A DNA stretch of 64,000 nt, from contig JBOGVA010000018.1 of assembly GCA_050692195.1 (NCBI GenBank), positions 1-64,000 on the forward strand, in the 5' to 3' direction. Of the stretch, positions 43,247-53,094 are shown one piece after another. This DNA comes from JBOGVA01 sp050692195. Lineage in GTDB: Bacteria > Actinomycetota > UBA4738. A program made the translations under genes and the position numbers. The notes under the pieces were generated by a model. It saw only the letters and a list, made by a program, of their open reading frames with translations. It had not been told where the DNA came from and ran no database searches. The stretch's first letter is position 1, and each line of letters opens with the position of its first letter.

Positions 43247-44347
43247 TTACCGGAACGGCATGGCGTACTGGATCCCGCCCTCCGTCCAGAGGGCGTTGAT
43301 GTCGCGCTGGAGGCCGAGAGGCGTGTCGGGCCCGATGGTCCGGTCGAAGATCTCACCGTAGTTTCCCACGGCCCTGATCACGTCCTGCATGAAGTCGAAG
43401 TCCAGGGCCAGGCCGGGGTCGGTGACCTCACCGCCCTGGAACGGCACGCCCAGCAGCGCGGCGACCTGCGGGTCCGGAGGCTCGGCCGCCATCTGGTCGA
43501 CGTTCTGGGTGGTCACCCCGAGCTCCTCGGCCAGGATGACCCCATTGACCACCCAGTTCACGGCGTCGAACCACTGAGGGTCCCCGTCGAGGACGGCAGG
43601 AGCGAGGGGCTCCTTGGACATGACGTCGGGGAGGATCGTCAGCGCCTCTGGGCCGCCTTCCCCTTCCGGCCACTGGCTCCGGATGCCGGCGAGCTGGGAC
43701 CGGTCGGAGGTCCAGCCGTCGCACTGCCCGGCGATGAAGGCCTCCTGGACCTGAGGGTTCTCCTCGAAGGTCAATGGGGTAAAGCTCAGGCCCAGCTTCT
43801 GGAAGTAGTCCGCCACGTTCAGCTCCGTGGTGGTCCCGGTCGTATTGCAGATGGTCGTGCCCTCCATCTCGCTCACGGCCGAGAACTCCCCGGTCCGGAC
43901 CATCATCCCCTGGCCGTCGTAGAAGTTGGCGTGGGCGAAGTTGAGCCCCAGGGACCCGTCCCGGCTGCTGGTCCAGGTGGTGTTGCGGACCAGCACGTCG
44001 TACTGGCCGGCCCGCAGGGCGTTGAACCGCTCCTCCGCGGTCACCGGAACCAGCTCGTGGGCCGCCGGATCGCCCAGCACGGCTGCGGCGATCGCCCTGC
44101 AGAACTCGATGTCGAACCCCTCGATCTCGTTCGTGTCGGGGTTCAGAAATCCGAACCCGGGGACCGTCTGGTTGACCCCGCAACGGAGGGTGCCCCGCGC
44201 CTTCACCTGGTCCAGCAGGCTCTCCTGCGCGACCTGGCCGGGGTCGGCCTGGCCGTTGCCGTCGCCTTCGTCCCGGGTACAGGCCGCGGCGACCAGGGCG
44301 ACCAAGAACGTGAGCACCGCGGCTCTGGCCCAGACACCTCGTGGCAT
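43247..44347 (-). CDS. aapJ: Amino-acid-binding lipoprotein (AapJ-like)
   Basis: The 366-residue protein starts at ATG 44347 behind AAAGGAGGAA. A lipoprotein signal ends in LVAAAC. The solute-binding fold has GTLRCGVNQTVPGFGFLNPD, GFDIEFCRAIAAAVLGDP, LRAGQYDVLVRNTTWTSSRD and a C-terminal AVGNYGEIFDRTIG. This general L-amino-acid family feeds AapQMP. It is first in the transporter operon. Confidence 0.92.
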   Translation of the reverse strand: MPRGVWARAAVLTFLVALVAAACTRDEGDGNGQADPGQVAQESLLDQVKARGTLRCGVNQTVPGFGFLNPDTNEIEGFDIEFCRAIAAAVLGDPAAHELVPVTAEERFNALRAGQYDVLVRNTTWTSSRDGSLGLNFAHANFYDGQGMMVRTGEFSAVSEMEGTTICNTTGTTTELNVADYFQKLGLSFTPLTFEENPQVQEAFIAGQCDGWTSDRSQLAGIRSQWPEGEGGPEALTILPDVMSKEPLAPAVLDGDPQWFDAVNWVVNGVILAEELGVTTQNVDQMAAEPPDPQVAALLGVPFQGGEVTDPGLALDFDFMQDVIRAVGNYGEIFDRTIGPDTPLGLQRDINALWTEGGIQYAMPFR

Positions 44348-44545
44348 GGCGTTCCTCCTTTCATCGCTACGCGGACGGCATGCAGGCAGGGGAGGCCCGC
44401 GGAATCGAAGAGGCCGCCGCGTACTGGGTCTAGCTTACTGACGCGCCCCGCCCCTCGCGACCCCCGCCGACCACAGCAGGCCCGGCCAAGGTTCGGGCAT
44501 CCAGATGCGCGCCCGAGCCTCCGTCGTTCGGAGAAGGGTTCGCGC

Positions 44546-44551
44546 TACGCT
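44546..44551 (+). promoter_or_regulatory. -10 box for leaderless lysC
   Basis: TACGCT ends 7 nt before the GTG start of the aspartate kinase gene. The spacing predicts transcription beginning at the start codon. Confidence 0.5.
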
Positions 44552-44558
44552 CCGTGGC

Positions 44559-45800
44559 GTGACCGTGATCGTGCAGAAGTACGGAGGCACCTCGGTGGCC
44601 GATGCGGGAAGGATCCGTGCCGTGGCCGACAGGGTAGTCGCGGCGAAGCGGGCCGGCCATGACGTGGTCGTCGTCGTCTCGGCCATGGGCGACACCACCG
44701 ACCGCCTCTCGGGCATGGCTCACGAGCTCGCACCGATGCCGAACCCTCGCGAGCTCGACCTCCTCCTCACCGCCGGCGAGCGGATCGCGATGTCGCTGCT
44801 GGCGGTGGCCATCAACGCCGCCGGCGAGCCGGCCGCTTCGTATACCGGATCGCAGGCGGGGATCATCACCGACACGGCCCACGGCAAGGCCAAGATCATC
44901 GACATCAGGCCGGGGCGGATCATGGACGCGCTGTCCCGGGGGAACATCGTGATCGTGGCCGGCTTCCAGGGGGTCTCCACGGCCTACGATGTGACCACGC
45001 TGGGGAGGGGCGGATCCGATACCACCGCGGTGGCTCTGGCGGCGTCGCTTGGCGCGGAGTTCTGCGAGATCTACACCGACGTCCCCGGCGTCTTCACCGC
45101 CGATCCCCGCATCGTGCCGGAGGCTCGAAAGCTCCACGCGGTGTCCTACGAGGAGATGCTGGAGCTGGCGGCGTCGGGGGCCAATGTCCTCCAGCTTCGA
45201 TCCGTGGAGTACGCTCGGGCCCACGGCGTGAAGGTCCACGTGCGGTCGTCGTTCACCGCCGAGACGGGGACGTGGATCACCGAGGAGGACGTTCGAATGG
45301 AGCACGCCATCATCTCCGGCGTGGCCGCCGACGACTCGGAGGCCAAGGTCACGGTGGCGGATGTCCCCGACCGCCCGGGGGTGGCCGCGGCGATCTTCAG
45401 GGCAGTGGCCGAGGAGGGCGCCGGCCTGGACATGATCGTGCAGAACGTGGGGAGAGACGGGCGCAACGACGTCTCGTTCCTGGTGCCAAAGGCGGATCTG
45501 CCCCGCATCTCAGCGCTCATGGAACGGGTCGTCGAGGAAGTGGAGGGAGGGGGTCACACCCTGGATGACGGGATCGCCAAGGTCTCCCTGGTCGGCGCGG
45601 GCATCAAGAGCCACCCGGCGGTGGTGGCCGACATGTTCGCTGCGTTGGGCGAGGAGGGGATCAACATCGAGATGATCTCCACGTCGTCGATCCGAGTCTC
45701 CTGCGTGATCAGGGCCGCCGATGCCGATCGTGCCGTGCGAGCCATCCACGCGAAGTTCGAGCTGGGAGGGGATGGTCCGGCCCTGAGGGAACACGAATGA
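44559..45800 (+). CDS. lysC: Aspartate kinase
   Basis: The 413-residue enzyme starts at GTG 44559 with [17 protein letters not shown]. It has the kinase segments [16 protein letters not shown] and [13 protein letters not shown], and two C-terminal ACT domains (about 265-410) for feedback control by Lys/Thr. It phosphorylates aspartate at the head of the Lys/Met/Thr and DAP pathway. The start lies 7 nt after a TACGCT box, so the mRNA may be leaderless. asd overlaps by 4 nt. Confidence 0.95.
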   Translation: MTVIVQKYGGTSVADAGRIRAVADRVVAAKRAGHDVVVVVSAMGDTTDRLSGMAHELAPMPNPRELDLLLTAGERIAMSLLAVAINAAGEPAASYTGSQAGIITDTAHGKAKIIDIRPGRIMDALSRGNIVIVAGFQGVSTAYDVTTLGRGGSDTTAVALAASLGAEFCEIYTDVPGVFTADPRIVPEARKLHAVSYEEMLELAASGANVLQLRSVEYARAHGVKVHVRSSFTAETGTWITEEDVRMEHAIISGVAADDSEAKVTVADVPDRPGVAAAIFRAVAEEGAGLDMIVQNVGRDGRNDVSFLVPKADLPRISALMERVVEEVEGGGHTLDDGIAKVSLVGAGIKSHPAVVADMFAALGEEGINIEMISTSSIRVSCVIRAADADRAVRAIHAKFELGGDGPALREHE

Positions 45801-46831
45801 GGCTCGCGATCGTGGGGGCCACCGGGGCCGTGGGGCGGGAGATGGTCCGCATCCTGGAGGAGCGGCATTTCCCTCTGGACGAGCTGATCCTCCTGGCTTC
45901 GCCCCGTTCAGACGGCAAGCGTCTCGAGTTCCGGGGCGAGCGGGTCACGGTGCGAGCCCTCGCGGAGCGGTGGTTCGACGGGATCGACCTCGCCCTGACC
46001 ACGGCGGGAAGTGCCGTGGCCCGCGAAGTCGTCCCTCCGGCCGCGGCGGCGGGGACCGTGTGCGTGGACAACTCCTCGGCCTTCCGGATGGACCCGGAAG
46101 TGCCCTTGATCATCCCGGAGATCAACCCGGAGGCGCTCGAGCACCACAACGGGATCGTGGCGAACGGGAATTGCACCGCCATCACCGCGCTCATGCCGCT
46201 CGCGCCCCTGCACCGGGCCTTCGGCCTCCGCTTCCTGGTGACCTCGTCGTATCAGTCGGTGTCGGGCTCGGGGATGAAGGGCGTGCGCGAGCTGGCCGAG
46301 CAGATCGAGAAGCTTCACGGCCTGGAGGAGACGCTGGGCCGTCCCGACCCGGCCGCGCTCCCTCTCGGGGAGGTGTTCGCTCGAACGATCGCCTACAACG
46401 TCATCCCGCTCTGCGAGAGGCCCGATCCCGAAGGCTCCGGCTTCACCACCGAAGAGCTCAAGATGGGCCAGGAGGTCGCCAAGGTCCTGGGGATCCCGAA
46501 CCTGAAGACCCTTGCCACCGCGGTCCGCGTGCCGGTGGTGGCGGGCCACGGCGTGTCGATCTACGCGGAATTCGAGCGTGCCCTCTCGGCCGATGCGGCT
46601 CGCGAAGTCCTGGGCGGAGCCTCGGCGGTGCGGGTCGTCGACGACCTCGGGAGCGGCGTCTTCCCCACACCGCTCGACGCCGCGGGCATCGACGACGTCT
46701 TGGTCGGGCGGATCCGCCAGCCGGCCGGCGACGACCACGCACTGCTCCTGTTCGCGGTGGGAGACAACCTTCGAAAGGGCGCCGCCCTCAACGCCGTCCA
46801 GATCGCCGAGTTGCTGGTGGCCCGCTCCTAG
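45797..46831 (+). CDS. asd: Aspartate-semialdehyde dehydrogenase
   Basis: The 344-residue enzyme starts at ATG 45797 (ATGA overlap with lysC). It has the nucleotide motif [31 protein letters not shown], the catalytic Cys in NGNCTAI, and [16 protein letters not shown] with the active His. It converts aspartyl phosphate to the semialdehyde with NADPH, the second step after LysC. Confidence 0.95.
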   Translation: MRLAIVGATGAVGREMVRILEERHFPLDELILLASPRSDGKRLEFRGERVTVRALAERWFDGIDLALTTAGSAVAREVVPPAAAAGTVCVDNSSAFRMDPEVPLIIPEINPEALEHHNGIVANGNCTAITALMPLAPLHRAFGLRFLVTSSYQSVSGSGMKGVRELAEQIEKLHGLEETLGRPDPAALPLGEVFARTIAYNVIPLCERPDPEGSGFTTEELKMGQEVAKVLGIPNLKTLATAVRVPVVAGHGVSIYAEFERALSADAAREVLGGASAVRVVDDLGSGVFPTPLDAAGIDDVLVGRIRQPAGDDHALLLFAVGDNLRKGAALNAVQIAELLVARS

Positions 46832-46888
46832 ATCCCCTGGAACCCTCCGCAGGACCTGCGCGTCTTGAGTCTCGAGAGGAGGGAGCGT

Positions 46889-47410
46889 GTGGGCGGCTCC
46901 TCGACGGTGCGGGAGCAGGTGCTGGAGCAGCGAGAGGGGAACCGGCTCGACGAGCTGTATCGCCTGCACGCGCCCGACGCGTTGCGCTTGGCGTACCTGC
47001 TGACAGGGGATTGTAGCCTGGCCGAAGACCTCAGCCAGGACGCGTTCGTTCGGGTGCTCGGGAGATTCCGGGATCTTCGGAATCCAGAGGCGTTCTGGTG
47101 GTACCTGCGCAGGACGGTGGTCAACCTGGCCAACTCGCACTTCCGCCGGAGCAGGGTGGAGAGGGCCTACCTGGAGCGGGAAGCGGCCCAGCCGGCTCCG
47201 GCAGGGCCCGACATGGACGAGCGCCACAGCACGCGTCAGGCGCTCTTTGCCCTCAATCCCGAACACCGGGCCGCCGTGGTCCTTCGCTACTACGAGGACC
47301 TGACCGAGGCACAGACGGCGGAGCTCCTGGGATGGCCGGTGGGCACGGTGAAGTCGACCGTCTCTCGAGCGATGGAGCGGCTCCGCAAGGAGCTGACGCC
47401 AGGTGGGTGA
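46889..47410 (+). CDS. ECF-type sigma factor (SigE-like)
   Basis: The 173-residue product is taken from GTG 46889, 6 nt after AGGAGG; a TTG at 46865 is possible. Region 2 reads LYRLHAPDALRLAYLLTGD...EDLSQDAFVRVL and region 4 reads LNPEHRAAVVLRYYEDLTEAQTAEL...GTVKSTVSRAMERLR. This is the SigE family of actinobacterial ECF factors. The next gene overlaps and encodes a single-pass membrane protein. Confidence 0.85.
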   Translation: MGGSSTVREQVLEQREGNRLDELYRLHAPDALRLAYLLTGDCSLAEDLSQDAFVRVLGRFRDLRNPEAFWWYLRRTVVNLANSHFRRSRVERAYLEREAAQPAPAGPDMDERHSTRQALFALNPEHRAAVVLRYYEDLTEAQTAELLGWPVGTVKSTVSRAMERLRKELTPGG

Positions 47411-47411
47411 G

Positions 47412-48368
47412 ATGGACACGAGGCTGAAGGAACTGCTGCGGGAGACCGCCGAGGAGATGCCGGTGAAGAGCCGGATGCCTGAGCAGCTGCGCCGCCGCAT
47501 CCGCCGACGCCGGGCGGTCACCGCCGCGGCTGCTGGGATGGTGGCCGTGGTCCTCGTGGCGGGCGGTGTATTGGGGGCGGACGAGCTGCTGCGGGGAGCC
47601 CCCGCCACGCAACGGCCGGGCGGCGAGGTCTCCCCCACCGGGGACTCCGAGACACCCATAGAGCCCTCGCCGTCCCCGTCGCCGTCTCCGGATCCCACGG
47701 GCCAGACGCCCATCGAGGTTTTCGTCGAGGAATTCATGCAGCGCCGGGTCGACCGCAGCCAGGCGGAGGTGCTCCTGACCACAGAGGCCGCTCGCGACTA
47801 CGAGGAGGACCGCGCGAACGGGCCCTACCTGTACGACGCGGGGGAGGGCGACTGGCCGCCCGAGTTCTACACGGAGTTCCGCCTCTACTCGGTGCAGCGC
47901 CTAGACGAGGATCGATGGGAGGTAACCGTCGTCATCGAGGGCTTCTCGTTCGGCGAGGGCGACCCGGTCCTGTTCGCCGAGGTCCTCACGATCGGTCCAG
48001 GGAGGAACCAGCAGGGAGAGGACCTCGACCTCATGGTGCTCTCGGCCACGCGCCGAGGCGGCCACGAACGGCCCCAGTTCTCGATGTCACCGACGGCCGG
48101 TCGCCGCGGCACCGAGATCTCGGTCTCCGGGACGGGGGCATTCGCAGCATTCGATCCTTCACACGCAGTCGACCTGATCGAGATCCGCTTCCTGCCGGAC
48201 GATCCGCTGGCAACGATCCCGGTGAATCCGGACGGGACGTGGAGCTGGATTGTGGCGGTGCCCGACGGGGCGGACTCGTTCGTGACCTACGGCGTCGAGG
48301 CATTCGGCCTGTTGGGCGGCCGACCCGTGATGGTCTACCAGTCCCAAAGATTCTATGTGGAGGGCTGA
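47412..48368 (+). CDS. Membrane-anchored protein paired with the ECF sigma factor
   Basis: The 318-residue product has a short cytoplasmic head (MDTRLKELLRETAEEMP) rich in Arg before the TM helix (about 36-56), a Pro/Ser/Thr linker with PSPSPSPSPDP, then two extracytoplasmic domains: a middle mixed region (about 98-205) and a C-terminal beta-sandwich (about 215-318) with Ig-like repeats. The gene overlaps or abuts sigma. Possible anti-sigma role is inferred from position. GTG 47403 is an alternative start. Confidence 0.65.
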   Translation: MDTRLKELLRETAEEMPVKSRMPEQLRRRIRRRRAVTAAAAGMVAVVLVAGGVLGADELLRGAPATQRPGGEVSPTGDSETPIEPSPSPSPSPDPTGQTPIEVFVEEFMQRRVDRSQAEVLLTTEAARDYEEDRANGPYLYDAGEGDWPPEFYTEFRLYSVQRLDEDRWEVTVVIEGFSFGEGDPVLFAEVLTIGPGRNQQGEDLDLMVLSATRRGGHERPQFSMSPTAGRRGTEISVSGTGAFAAFDPSHAVDLIEIRFLPDDPLATIPVNPDGTWSWIVAVPDGADSFVTYGVEAFGLLGGRPVMVYQSQRFYVEG

Positions 48369-48372
48369 GGCC

Positions 48373-49227
48373 TCAGAGTTCAGGTCCCCGCGTATCGGGG
48401 CGCTTCGCTCGCTCCGAGGTAGACCCACGCCAGAAGGCATCTGAAGGCCTCGGGGAGTCCTCCGTCTCGAAGCGAACCGTGCGAGGGCCGGTACGGTTCG
48501 TTCCGGGAGCCAGGGCACAGAGATCCGCGGAGCTGGTGTTGGCCACGTCTGCTTCGAGCCTGAAGGGCGGGTCCGGCCGGTGCGGGGACAGCTCTCCGCG
48601 GGCTGCTGCCCGAGTGGCCTCGGCGGACGCTTTCCCGATCGCATCCCTCGCCGCCGACGGGTGCAGGCTCTTGGCCACGTTCCGCCCGTAGGCCTCCTTC
48701 ACCGTGACCGTCCGCACGCCCGGCAGCCGCTTCTCCGCCACCGCGCAGATCTTGTCGTCGCCGGTCACGAGCCCTACCGGCACCCCGAAGGTCCCGGCGT
48801 AGGCCGCGTTCAGCTCCGCCTCGGTCACGGGCTCGCCGTTCAGCCGGACCTCGTAGAGCAGGCGGCCCGAATAGGTGTGGTCGAGGACGGCCGCCTGGGT
48901 GCCGGCCCCGGCATGGTATCCGACGAACAACGCCACCCCGAACTCCGGCCCGAGGCCCTGCATCATCGACAGGACCTTCGGAGAGCCGATGACCAGCTCC
49001 GCGCGTGGGTCCATCTTCTCCGGCAGGAGGTTGTACATGTCCCCGTGGGAGTCGTTCACGACGACGGCCGCCGCCCCGCCGTCGAATGCCCCGGCCACCG
49101 CCGCGTTTGCCTCGTGGGTCATCAGCTCACGGGCCGCCGGGAAGTCGTCGCTCCCTCGCATGACCTGCTGCAAGTGCGCGATCCCGGCGATCCCTTCCAT
49201 GTCGATCGAGACGAAGACGTTGGTCAC
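48373..49227 (-). CDS. D-aminopeptidase, DppA-type (M55)
   Basis: The 284-residue metallopeptidase starts at GTG 49227 behind AAAGGAG. It has FVSIDMEGIAGI (Asp and Glu metal ligands), RELMTHEANAAVAGAFDGGA, VVVNDSHGDMYNLLPE (His) and LFVGYHAGAG. DppA cleaves D-Ala peptides with two zinc ions and may help recycle peptidoglycan. Its C-terminal extension (about 250-284) is Pro/Arg-rich and not conserved. Confidence 0.85.
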   Translation of the reverse strand: MTNVFVSIDMEGIAGIAHLQQVMRGSDDFPAARELMTHEANAAVAGAFDGGAAAVVVNDSHGDMYNLLPEKMDPRAELVIGSPKVLSMMQGLGPEFGVALFVGYHAGAGTQAAVLDHTYSGRLLYEVRLNGEPVTEAELNAAYAGTFGVPVGLVTGDDKICAVAEKRLPGVRTVTVKEAYGRNVAKSLHPSAARDAIGKASAEATRAAARGELSPHRPDPPFRLEADVANTSSADLCALAPGTNRTGPRTVRFETEDSPRPSDAFWRGSTSERAKRPDTRGPEL

Positions 49228-49258
49228 GGCCGCTCCTTTCGCCACACGGAACTATGGG

Positions 49259-49546
49259 TCACCGCACCGGGCAGGCGCAGGGGATCTGCCCGCACGAAGG
49301 GCAGCCTCGCCCGTACCGCGCCGCCGCCTCCTCGAGGTCGACGCCGGCCAGATTGGCCACCGACGCCAGCCACGCCAGGACGTCTCCCGCCTCGTGGGTC
49401 CGGGCGGACCGGTCGGGCCCTCGCAGCGACTTCGCCAGCTCGCCGACCTCCTCCACCATCCATCGGAAGGTGCCGTCGACGCCCCTGGCCGCATCTCGCT
49501 CGACGAAGGTTCGGCGGATCACGTCCTGAAACTCGGAAAGATGCAT
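49259..49546 (-). CDS. MazG-type nucleotide pyrophosphohydrolase
   Basis: The 95-residue enzyme has the MazG pattern FRWMVEEVGELAKSLR (EExxE metal motif) and AGDVLAWLASVANLAGVDL. Two Cys pairs close the protein (GCPSCGQIPCACP). Small MazG proteins hydrolyse non-canonical or excess NTPs. It lies 31 nt upstream of the M55 peptidase gene on the same strand. Confidence 0.85.
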   Translation of the reverse strand: MHLSEFQDVIRRTFVERDAARGVDGTFRWMVEEVGELAKSLRGPDRSARTHEAGDVLAWLASVANLAGVDLEEAAARYGRGCPSCGQIPCACPVR

Positions 49547-49609
49547 CGGCCGAGTCTACGTCACCCGCCGGCCGCGGCCTGCCCGAGCACAGCCCGCCCG
49601 GCGCGCCGT

Positions 49610-51097
49610 CTACTTCGCGGCAGCCTGGCGCGTGAGCGCCGCCCCCTCCGGCAGCGGGAGGGCGGGGATCCTCACCTCCACCCGGTCGGCCTGGGCCTCG
49701 TGACCGGTCCTCGCCTGGAGGGCATAGACGAGGAGCGGCGGGCCGTAACGGAGGAGGGCGAGCATGCTCCATCCCAGCCAGGGGGGAAGGAGCCATGCCG
49801 TGATGAGCGAGGTGGCCGAGAACGTCAGGATCGGATACGTCAGGCGGTTGCGGGGGAGAACCGCCACGAGGAGCAGGGGGCCGACGAGGTACCAGTACAG
49901 GAACCACGGTGTGAGAAGGACATATGCCACGAGCACGCCGAGGGTGGCCTCCCAGAGCGTCTGTTCGTCCCTGACCTTCCGGACGGCCCAGGCCAAGACG
50001 GCCAGCAGAAGCGCACCCGCGATCAGCCGGACCAGGATCTCGCCGTCCCTGGGGGCTCCTCCGTAGCCGAAGGCTCGCAGCACCGGGGTGACGACCACGC
50101 GCTCGATCGTCCCGACGAGCGACTGGCTGGTGAGACTCGCCGCCCTGATCAGGCCCCTGAACGTTTCCCATCCGGCCCAGAACGGGGCGTAGGCGAAGGC
50201 CACGATGGCGGCGGAGGCGCTTGCGTGCTTGAACGCGAGCCCTGCGCCCCTCTTCCTCGCCAGCAGGACGAGATGGAGGACCAGGCCGATGGCCGCGTAG
50301 AGCTTGACCAGGCCGGCCAGAGCCAGCAGCGTTGTGGCCAGCCCATTCCGGCCGTGGCGGCGAGCCAGCAGCGCTCCCAGGAAGGCGGCGCCCACCGCCA
50401 CGTCGGCCGAACCGGCCAGGGGCACCGTGATCAGGATCAGCGGGTTCCACGCGTACACGAGGAGCCCCCAGCCGCCGGCGGCGGCCGGATCCGGCCGGTG
50501 CCTGGCCAGCGACAGGATCATCACCACGACGGCGCCGTCCAGGGCCAGCACGACCAGCTTCTGGAGCGCATATGCCAGGGGAAGGCTGCTCCCGGCGACC
50601 TTCACCACCGCCGTCGACACCAGGATCCACACCGGCCCGTACACGCTCGGCTGGTTGTTCCATCGGATCCACGGGAACCACGGGTCGGCCCACAGCTCGC
50701 TGGGGTTGACGACGTAGGGGTTGGCACCGTGCACCGCCTGCATCCGGCCGTAGAACAGGTACTGATACACGTCCTGGGACTGCGGGGGCGGCGCCAGCAG
50801 CACGAGCAGGTGGAGGATGACCGCCCCTCCCACCAGTGCCCAGAGGGGCGCCCTTGCCCCCCGCTGCCAGGCGAATAGGGCAAGGCCATACGGAACGAAG
50901 AGCAGCAGGATGGGCCGGCTGTACCAGAAGGTCGTCCGGTTGTGGCCGACCCTGTAGTAGGGGGTGTCGCCCAGCGCCGGGCCGATCAGGAACCAGGCTC
51001 CCAGGGCGGCGCACCCCACGAAGAGAAGGGCGAGCCAGGGCAGCATCGCGGGCCGCTGCCGTTCCCCGGCGGACGGATACGTTCGCTCGGTCTTCAT
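49610..51097 (-). CDS. Polytopic GT-C glycosyltransferase (DUF2029/GT87-like)
   Basis: The 495-residue protein has about 11-12 TM helices. An early extracytoplasmic loop holds PPPQSQDVYQYLFYGRMQAV with the Asp typical of GT-C catalytic sites, and VNPSELWADPWFPWIRW follows. GT87 enzymes move mannose from polyprenyl-phosphomannose to envelope lipids in actinobacteria. The specific acceptor is unknown. ATG 51097. Confidence 0.8.
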   Translation of the reverse strand: MKTERTYPSAGERQRPAMLPWLALLFVGCAALGAWFLIGPALGDTPYYRVGHNRTTFWYSRPILLLFVPYGLALFAWQRGARAPLWALVGGAVILHLLVLLAPPPQSQDVYQYLFYGRMQAVHGANPYVVNPSELWADPWFPWIRWNNQPSVYGPVWILVSTAVVKVAGSSLPLAYALQKLVVLALDGAVVVMILSLARHRPDPAAAGGWGLLVYAWNPLILITVPLAGSADVAVGAAFLGALLARRHGRNGLATTLLALAGLVKLYAAIGLVLHLVLLARKRGAGLAFKHASASAAIVAFAYAPFWAGWETFRGLIRAASLTSQSLVGTIERVVVTPVLRAFGYGGAPRDGEILVRLIAGALLLAVLAWAVRKVRDEQTLWEATLGVLVAYVLLTPWFLYWYLVGPLLLVAVLPRNRLTYPILTFSATSLITAWLLPPWLGWSMLALLRYGPPLLVYALQARTGHEAQADRVEVRIPALPLPEGAALTRQAAAK

Positions 51098-51229
51098 CGA
51101 AAGGATGGGGGACCGGGCACCGGCCGCCCGGAACGACCCGATGCTACCCAGAGGCTCCGCGACGGAATCTCCCGACGTGTGGAGATCCGGTCCCAGAGTT
51201 GTACGGAAGGAGATGCCCGGCGAGACCGG

Positions 51230-51841
51230 TTAGGACATGAACTCGACGATCAGCCGCTCGTCGACCGGAACGGGCAGAGGGATCTCGTCACGTTCCGGGA
51301 GGCGGCTGAGGCGGCCGCTCACGGCATCCTTGTCCCGCTCCAGATAGGGGGGAGGGTCGGGAGTGACCTCCAGGGCCTCCCGGACCGCCAGGAAATTCTT
51401 TGCTTGTGGGGTCGCCTCGATGAGCTGCCCCGCTCGAACGTTGGCGCTGGGGATGTCCACCCGTCTCCCGTCGAGCGTGAAGTGCCCATGCGAGACGAGC
51501 TGACGGGCCTGCCGAACGGTCTGCGCGAATCCCAGCCGAAGCACCAGCGAGTCGAGCCTGATCTCCAGGAGGCGAACCAGCTCTTCGCCCGTCACGGTCT
51601 TCTTCCGGATGGCCTCCTGGAAGTACCGGCGGAACTGACGCTCTCCCACGCCGTAGATCGCCCGCAGCTTCTGCTTCTCCACGAGACGGAGGTTGAACTC
51701 CGACTGCCTTCGCCGGGCACGCCCGTGCTGGCCGGCGGGATAGGGCCGCTTACCCGATGGGCCGGCCGGACAGTTCGGCCGTCCGCAGACGGCCGCCTGG
51801 ACCCGGCGACACATCCGGTGCTTCGGTCCCAGCTTCAGCAT
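51230..51841 (-). CDS. rpsD: 30S ribosomal protein S4
   Basis: The 203-residue protein has the S4 N-terminus (MLKLGPKHRMCRRVQAAVC, then CGRPNC) and the S4 RNA-binding domain (LEIRLDSLVLRLGFAQTVRQ, ARQLVSHGHFTLDGRRVDIP). It binds 16S rRNA early in small-subunit assembly. It is not in an rpsK-rpoA cluster here. Some genomes carry a second, zinc-free S4; three Cys are kept near the N-terminus, so its zinc status is unclear. Confidence 0.93.
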   Translation of the reverse strand: MLKLGPKHRMCRRVQAAVCGRPNCPAGPSGKRPYPAGQHGRARRRQSEFNLRLVEKQKLRAIYGVGERQFRRYFQEAIRKKTVTGEELVRLLEIRLDSLVLRLGFAQTVRQARQLVSHGHFTLDGRRVDIPSANVRAGQLIEATPQAKNFLAVREALEVTPDPPPYLERDKDAVSGRLSRLPERDEIPLPVPVDERLIVEFMS

Positions 51842-51889
51842 TCTCCCTCCCTCGCGGGGTTCTTCCCCGCGGCGTACGAAAAGTCCCGG

Positions 51890-51963
51890 TCGGGACGGCG
51901 GGATTTGAACCCGCGACCTCAGCGTCCCGAACGCTGCGCGCTACCAAACTGCGCTACGTCCCG
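51890..51963 (-). tRNA. tRNA-Pro (anticodon CGG)
   Basis: The 74-nt tRNA has acceptor arms CGGGACG and CGTCCCG, anticodon loop TTCGGGA (CGG), T-arm GCGGGTTCAAATCCCGC and discriminator A. CCA is not encoded. It lies just upstream of rpsD on the same strand. Confidence 0.95.
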
Positions 51964-52029
51964 AGGGCCGGCGAGCCGGCCGACCAAACAGTGTACGAGA
52001 CGGCGGCTGATCGGAGCCGCCGCGCTTGC

Positions 52030-52035
52030 TAGCCT
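52030..52035 (+). promoter_or_regulatory. -10 box before the GT4 gene
   Basis: TAGCCT ends 9 nt before ATG 52045. The spacing supports that start and a very short or absent leader. Confidence 0.4.
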
Positions 52036-52044
52036 GTGCCTTCG

Positions 52045-53094
52045 ATGAGGATCGCCCAGGTGGCGCCGCCATGGCTTGCCGTTCCCCCGAAGGGGTATGG
52101 GGGCATCGAGTGGGTGGTGGCCCTGCTCGCCGACGGCCTGGCGGAACGAGAGCACGACGTGACGCTCTTTGCCACCGGCGACTCCACGACCAAGGCGAGT
52201 CTCGATTACGTCTTCGAGCAGGCTCCCGGGTCGAAGCTGATCAACTCGATCTGGCACGACTGCGTCCATGCGCTCCACGCGTTCAGGGACCCGTCCCGGT
52301 TCGATGTGTTCCACGTCCATCCGCCGTGGACGGCGCTCGCTCTCGGAGCTTCGTGCGGAACACCCACGGTCCACACGTTGCACGGGTCGTTCAACTCGGA
52401 GATGCGACGGCTCTACGCCATGCTGGGCGACAAGGTCTGGTTCGTCGCGATCAGCCAGGCGCAGCGGGCCCACATGCCCGATCTCAACTACGCAGGGGTG
52501 GTCTACAACGGCGTCGATGTCGCAAAGTACCCATTCCGGAGGGAGAAGGATGACTTCCTCCTGTTCCTCGGCCGGGCGGCGCCGGAGAAGGGGGCGCTCC
52601 GGGCCGTCATGGCCGCCCGGGAGGCCGGGTCCCGCCTCGTGATGGCGGTGAAGGTGGCGGATCCGATCGAGGAAGAGCACTGGGAACGAGACGTCCTGCC
52701 GGCCCTGCCCCCCGACGCCACCGTCCTGGGTGAGATCAGCATCGAAGAGAAGCTCGACCTTCTCTCTCGGGCCCGTGCGGTGCTATTCCCCATCGATTGG
52801 GAAGAGCCGTTCGGCCTGGTCATGACCGAGGCGATGGCGTGTGGGACCCCCGTGATCGCCACGCCGAGAGGTTCGGTTCCCGAGGTGGTGGCCGACGGGG
52901 AGACGGGATTCGTCGTCTCGGTGGCGAACTATCCTCAGGAGGCGGCAGCCGCGCTCTCCCGCCTTGACCGTATCGACCCACAGGCTTGCCGCGAGCGAGT
53001 CGAGAGGCTGTTCAGCAAGGAGGCGATGGTCACGGGCTACGAGCGTGTGTTCGAGCGTGCCGTGGGCTCGGGTTCCTCGGCACCCTCCGGCTGA
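52045..53094 (+). CDS. GT4-family glycosyltransferase
   Basis: The 349-residue GT-B enzyme has the N-terminal Rossmann part MRIAQVAPPWLAVPPKGYGG and C-terminal donor-binding part with FLGRAAPEKGALRAV and LFPIDWEEPFGLVMTEAMAC (the EX7E-type motif), then GTPVIATPRGSVPEVV. The sugar and acceptor are unknown. ATG 52045 is preferred over GTG 52036. Its end overlaps the convergent phosphoesterase gene by 58 nt. Confidence 0.9.
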   Translation: MRIAQVAPPWLAVPPKGYGGIEWVVALLADGLAEREHDVTLFATGDSTTKASLDYVFEQAPGSKLINSIWHDCVHALHAFRDPSRFDVFHVHPPWTALALGASCGTPTVHTLHGSFNSEMRRLYAMLGDKVWFVAISQAQRAHMPDLNYAGVVYNGVDVAKYPFRREKDDFLLFLGRAAPEKGALRAVMAAREAGSRLVMAVKVADPIEEEHWERDVLPALPPDATVLGEISIEEKLDLLSRARAVLFPIDWEEPFGLVMTEAMACGTPVIATPRGSVPEVVADGETGFVVSVANYPQEAAAALSRLDRIDPQACRERVERLFSKEAMVTGYERVFERAVGSGSSAPSG